A stretch of 20,660 nt of DNA from positions 2,836-23,495 of the forward strand of contig JARBES010025657.1 in NCBI GenBank assembly GCA_030265145.1. Reading direction: 5' to 3'. The position numbers were made by a program, and so were the translations under genes. Position 1 is the stretch's first letter, and the number at the start of each line of letters is the position of its first letter. A model generated the notes under the pieces. That model was given only the letters and a program-made list of their open reading frames with translations. It was not told the origin of the DNA and did no database searches. This DNA comes from Strongylocentrotus pallidus (Eukaryota; Echinodermata; Echinoidea; Camarodonta; Strongylocentrotidae). Shown here piece after piece: positions 11,001 to 17,000 of the stretch.

Positions 11001-14000
11001 AGTTGTTTTTGATTAAAATCGCTCTTATTTATAAACGGCACAATGAACGGCCTATATGATCATGTATAATTTGTTATTCAGGGCATTCTTGATCAAAAGA
11101 TAATATGCATCTGGTACCACCTTCGGTTGCAGAGGTATAAAAATAAAACGTCGCTAAAAGGTGACACTAAATTGATTACCAAAAAGACATAAACTGCTTC
11201 TACAGGCAATTTTCATATCGATGCAGTGAGCATATAGTCTCAATATTTGGCTTATTAAGTCTTGATTTTCTTGTCCTCCATACTAATAATACTAATGGTG
11301 ATTTCTTATATAGCGCAATGTCCATCATGCTATGACCCTCCATCAATAATATCCCGGTCATAGCTGGGCGCCAAATATGTTGCACTCTAGCACATCGGCT
11401 ACCCATTTACACCTGGGTGGAGAGTGGCAAATGTGGATTAATGTTTTGCCAATGGATGATAGTGTGGCCGAGCTAGGAGTGATACATCTAACCCTTGGAT
11501 TGAGATTCAAGTGATTGAACGACCCTCCACCATAAGCCATCATGCTAGAACAATTTAACCAATGGTTTCCTTTGATCTGTCTCGTTACTTTAGCGATTGA
11601 TAAGAAATTTCAGCAGCCCAATTAGTTTGATATATATCACATCTCTATAAAAAGAGATAGGTATTGCAAGAAATAACTCTGCAGTTCTTGACTCTTAACA
11701 AAGTTGGTCCCGGGACTATACAAACTGAAGGGTCAAGCAACATGAGTGAAACAAGATATACTTTTCCCTACAATATAATTTGCATATAATTACAGCAGAT
11801 GTACAGTTCACTTCTGTTTTTTACAGGAGTTTTTTTCGAATCTGCATCTCTTTTTCAGCGATATCTCTCACAAATAACTGTATAGAGATGTCAACTGAAT
11901 CCTGCTATCAATCTCACGTACCTTCTGAATGGAGGGAAGCCACAGAGAAGGATGTATGTGATGACACCAGCAGCCCATATATCAACCTTCAACATATACC
12001 TACAAGATACAAAAGTAATACAGAACATTAGTAACGGCCAGTACATTACAGAATTGTGACAAACGATAAGAAGGGAGATGAATAATGGCAAAAGTAAATG
12101 CTCTTGTAAAACTATTGTACGTATCACCCTAAGGCTGCAAAGTACATTTAGGGATAAATGTTGTTGTTGTTGTTGTTATTATTCATATCACCATTATCAT
12201 CATTAATATTATTACTACGGTTGGAAATTTGTCTCACCAAATTGCATCTGTGACATCGATCTGCTCGGTGGCAACATAAGGGTTAACAAGTTACACTCAC
12301 CCTGTTTCCATAATGATCTCGGGGGCCACGTATGTGGGGGTTCCGCAGACGGTGAATAGCGGCTCGGTGACCACGGTAGCCAGACCAAAGTCACCCAGCT
12401 TGAGGGACTTGGTCCCGTCTTCGTGCTCGCAGACCAGGAGGTTCTCCGCCTTGATGTCGCGGTGGACGATGCTCATGGAGTGGAGATAATAGAGGGCGCT
12501 AAACAGATTGTGGACCATGCAGCTGGCATCCCGCTCGGTGTACTTGGTGGTGGTCGAAATGGCATTGAAAAGATCTCCACCCTGTAAAACAAAACAATGA
12601 AACACTCATCTACTTATAAGAATAACTCCTAAATACAATTCTACATGGAGCTGCCTTGTACATCATACATATCGAGGGGTCAGTGACACAAAGACGTAAC
12701 TCTATTTTGGCCATTTTGAGAAAAAGTGGTTTATGTGTCACTGAGCACTAGGGCCTTAAGGATTTAAGTCTATGTTTCACCAGCCATTGACTTCAAAGGG
12801 GTGTTTGGTGGAGTTAAGTCTTTGTGTTTCCTGGAAAGCCCACATTTTTTTTAACATTTTGATATCAAATACTTCCATACTTCCAAGTTCCATGACCAGG
12901 TAGAGGTGGGTGGGGCAGTCAAAGTCTTCAACCAGGAGGATGATTTGGGGATCTTTCATCTCTCTTAAACTTTCAATGACCTTAAATTGACCCTTACTTG
13001 ACCCTAAAATGACCCCTTACCTTGACAAGTTCCATGACCAGGTAGAGGTGGGTGGGGCAGTCAAAATCCTCTACCAGGAGGATAATGTTGGGATTTTTCA
13101 TCTCTCTTAAACTTTTTATTATCAATGACCTTAAATTGACCCTTACTTGACCCTAAAATAACCCCTTACCCTGACAAGTTCCATGACTAGGTAGAGGTGG
13201 GTTGGGCAGTCAAAGTCTTCTACCAGGAGGATGTTGTGATGTTTCATCTCTCTTAAACTTTTAATTATCAACGACCTTAAATTGACCCTTCCTTGACCCC
13301 TTACCTTGACAAGTTCCATGACCAGGTAGAGGTGGGTGGGGCAGTCAAAGTCTTCTACCAGGAGGATGTTGTGATGTTTCATCTCTCTTAAACTTTTAAT
13401 TATCAATGACCCTAAATTGACCCTTACTTGACCCTAAAATGACCCCTTACCTTGACAAGTTCCATGACTAGGTAGAGGTGGGTGGGGCAGTCAAAGTCTT
13501 CTACCAGGAGGATAATATTGGGATGTTTCATCTGACGTAGGATGCTAACCTCGTTCTCTATCATCTTTTCCTGTTGTCATGGAAACAATACAATGAAATG
13601 TGGCATAAGTCAAATTCACCTTGATCTCTGTTCACATAACAACAACAATTTTTTTAAAGAATGATACAATTGGGCAAAAATTGAAATAAATAAAAACTTA
13701 TCTAAAAAATTATTTATTTTGACCATGTGTGCTTGACTTAGAGAAACAAAGAGGCAATGTTTTATCTTTTCTTATCAATACTAATGTTACTTAAAGCCTT
13801 GTCCAATATATTTCATGCATTCTAACTGCTAAAACTGGTTAATAAATATACAAATTGACTTTAAAATAACAGTAAATGAAAACATATTATTACTACAGAA
13901 TTGGTTGGTATATAAAAATCTCAGTTTTACCTTTCCTTTACATCTCCTCTTGCTAATGATCTTGAGTGCAAACTTCTCATTGGTTGATCTAGACATACGG

Positions 14001-17000
14001 TAATAGGAATGAAGAAACAAACACAAATAAAACATGATGATATCAAGACAGAATATAGTTATCATATGATGCAGAGCTTTTCAAGTTCACCAACACTTTT
14101 TGACGGGGTTCGCTATGAAAGTTACACTGGCTATAAAGTGATATATTCATATAAATTTGTTAATTGACACACTGACTATGAACGTTACAGATTGCGAAAC
14201 ATTTAGACCAAGTGCCATAAACACCCAACAGGGGCAGATGAGAAGCTAACACCATTACTTTCATCATTATCATCAGTATTATCACCATGATTGTCCTCAT
14301 CACCATCATCATCATCAGTATCATCATTATTATTCTTATCATCATCAGTATTATTATTATTATCATCATCATCATCATCATCACCATCATCATTAGTATT
14401 ATCAGCATCATCATCCTGATCATCATCATCATCAGTATTGTAATTATTATTATCATCATCATCATTATCATCCTCATTAGTTACAAATCCACACAAAAAA
14501 AAAACTTTTGATAAAGTTTGCAGTTATGCAGGACAGGCTAACAAAACTTCGGATTTATGGTTTTAAAAAAATTCTCAACCGGCTTTGGTAAACGCTCACC
14601 CTTGCAAAACTATTTTCTCTTACAATAGTTATCTCTAGTCTAAACTGCTATGATACGCTTTCATCCTTTTCACATTGTTAGTTTGGGTGAAGGAAGATTC
14701 GCTTGACCTTGAAATATATAAACCTTCAAAACACACCTGTTTTTGCATTCTTTGACCACAGCAAAGTTTCCATCGCCAATGATGCGTCCGATCACGTATT
14801 TCTCCTCCAGGGCTACCGGTATGTTGCTCCTAGGGGTTGGGACAGGGGAACCCCCATTAGGCTCTCCATACTCAATGTCCATTGAAACTGCACGGGAAAA
14901 GGTATATAAATATTGATGATATACAACAGCAAAATTGAAGAAATACATTTCATGATCAATTCAATATACCGGTAAGAAGCATCAAGAATTTATTTTCACT
15001 TTTCCTCATACAGAAAAGTGAAACATGAAAAATGTTTGTTAAAAAATTATAAGTGGCAAAAATGATACAACATTGTCTCTAAAGACCCTTCTCTTTCTAG
15101 ATTTAAGACGATTGGATGAGTGGATGAGTTCATCACATTTGTATATTTGAAAATTGGGTGTATCAGATTCATATCATATTTCATCGAGGCCGCCATCGAT
15201 TTCAAGCTTACCGCTCATGATGGCGGTCTCCTGCATTTTCTGTAATTTATCTTTTTTCATTGAAATTATATTTGTGTTTGTATGCATCTTATTCAATGTA
15301 CTTCAAAAAGTATAATTATGTAAAATGAAGAAATATTTGTTACTTTATGTATATGATTATGTTTCATTTTGAAAATGGAGAAAATAAAACAAACAAACAA
15401 ACAAACAAAATATCATGCAACAAAAATGTACAGAGGTTGTAACAGACATGCTCTTTAAAATTTAATGAGTCAAAATATAGGATTGATAGACAAAAACTGT
15501 GATCTTTTGTCCTTCATTGGACAGAATGTAGTACAGTTTTGCTATGCTCCTGACATATTCTGATCAAAATCACTTATGACTGAAATATTATCTGTAAAAA
15601 TATGATTCAAATTACCATAAGATATGATTATTTTCTCTAGAATTGTTTTCTCATTTCCCTATGTACACTTGATCTTCATAATGTATAATCCATAAAAGAA
15701 TAGATTTTGGTGACAGCTAGCTGGCCTCATCTTATAAAAAGTTACGATTAATCGCAACTTTTTTGCAATTGATATCAATCGCAACTATGTACATGTACAT
15801 TAGAGATAGGGGACTACAAAATTGCGATCGATTTGGATCAATCGCAACTCTCTATAAGACAGGGCTCTGGTGTCCCTTTAAACTCAGTCTTGATCACAAT
15901 TATGGGAATGGGTTCTCATCTGCACTTTCTCACACAGGCACAAGGACGAAGCACGACCCCTGGATTGACATTATCGTGCCATCTCAACATCCGAGCTTCA
16001 TGCCATGTTTGTTCTTAGATGAGGTTTCACAGCAAGAACACAGCATCTCGTGTTTGGCTTGGAGTAAAAGTACATACCGTCCCTTCAAAGCCAGAAGGAC
16101 GTTACCTCTGTGTTAGAGCATATGAATAACTGCCCTTCTGGCCCCAAACAGTATCATGCATGTGCCAAACAGACTATTTAATGTATGTGCCAATCCATTT
16201 TTCTCCTCTCTCGCATGCTCACTTTCATCTGAAGACCCATTCATAATTATATACCTCAACACATTCTGGGAATTGGTTTTTAATGCAGGTATGCATTTCA
16301 AATGAGCTAGAGAGAGAATATCTTGAAGTTCTGTGAATATTTTGGCTATCTGCATTTCAAAGCCGGTGATGATTATTCCACACCCAATACTCAATATACT
16401 TTCAACGGTAAAGGCTCTTTTGCACATGATATGGCAACCTGCCGCAGCAATTTTTTTTAAAGGATATTTTTATGCATAAATGAATCGCAATTGGAGGTGA
16501 GAAAAAGCATCTGCACATACCACAGTCAATGGCCCCAAGTGTTCTCACTTATACATGTATCTGTGTGTTGGAAGAAATAGAAATGTAGGCTGCGCTATGC
16601 TTTGCTGCACCAGTGTTTTAAACTAAGTATGGTTTTATTACAGTATCATGTCTATATGAGTAATAAGACATTGTTTCCATATTTCAATGGTAGTTTTGCA
16701 CCCCTACCCCAGGCAACATTAGTGGAGGGGCTATTTTACAAGGGCCTTTTCAGTCAATCCAGGGGCAAATTGCCCAAAGCCTCCTGATGTTTGGGTATTA
16801 TTTTTCCTTGGAATATCTCAGATATCAAAATAACTTTGCTCACCTGATCCATTCTTGAGCTTGCCAGAATTTGTGCGAATCAATTCCTTACTCTGAAAAT
16901 AGAACACGTACAAAATGAACAATTACAAAATAATATATAAAATAAAAATGTGCAAAGACGAATAACCATAGAGGAAGAAAAATTCTGAAAAGAAATTACC

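Larger units (their letters stand above)
12884..13570 (-). repeat. Coding-derived tandem repeat: exon f 3' half plus donor plus intron start, 5 units
   Basis: The anchor CCATGAC (plus strand) falls at 12890, 13032, 13181, 13316 and 13462, so the periods are 142, 149, 135 and 146 bp. Each unit holds about 90 bp like exon f and a spacer of about 45-58 bp. The 11-bp difference between 146 and 135 equals the loss of one unit of the spacer's own 11-bp repeat. Units are nearly identical over the beta5-hinge and donor parts, which points to recent duplication or gene conversion. Confidence 0.93.
14888..16843 (-). other. Intron between exons c and d
   Basis: The largest fully visible intron (1956 bp). 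It holds the AAAC tract and the MITE-like element at 15721-15869. Open frames of 104-117 codons near 15763-16427 show no family signature or splice context and are taken as chance. Confidence 0.65.

Noticed and set aside
11445-11545. Functional tRNA gene
   Set aside because: Only a box-A/box-B-like head of a SINE; no cloverleaf with anticodon arm and acceptor stem could be formed.
12777-13406. Separate small kinase genes or retrocopies
   Set aside because: The copies contain intron sequence and donors, share the gene's strand and sit in tandem, so they arose by local duplication, not as independent genes or processed copies.
14160-14511. Overlapping open frames of poly-Met/Ile, poly-Asp/Asn and poly-Ile
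   Set aside because: Products of the ATC/ATT triplet array inside a DCLK intron, not genes.
15763-16427. Open frames of 104-117 codons on both strands
   Set aside because: Partly inside a MITE-like element, no domain recognised, within the exon c-d intron.
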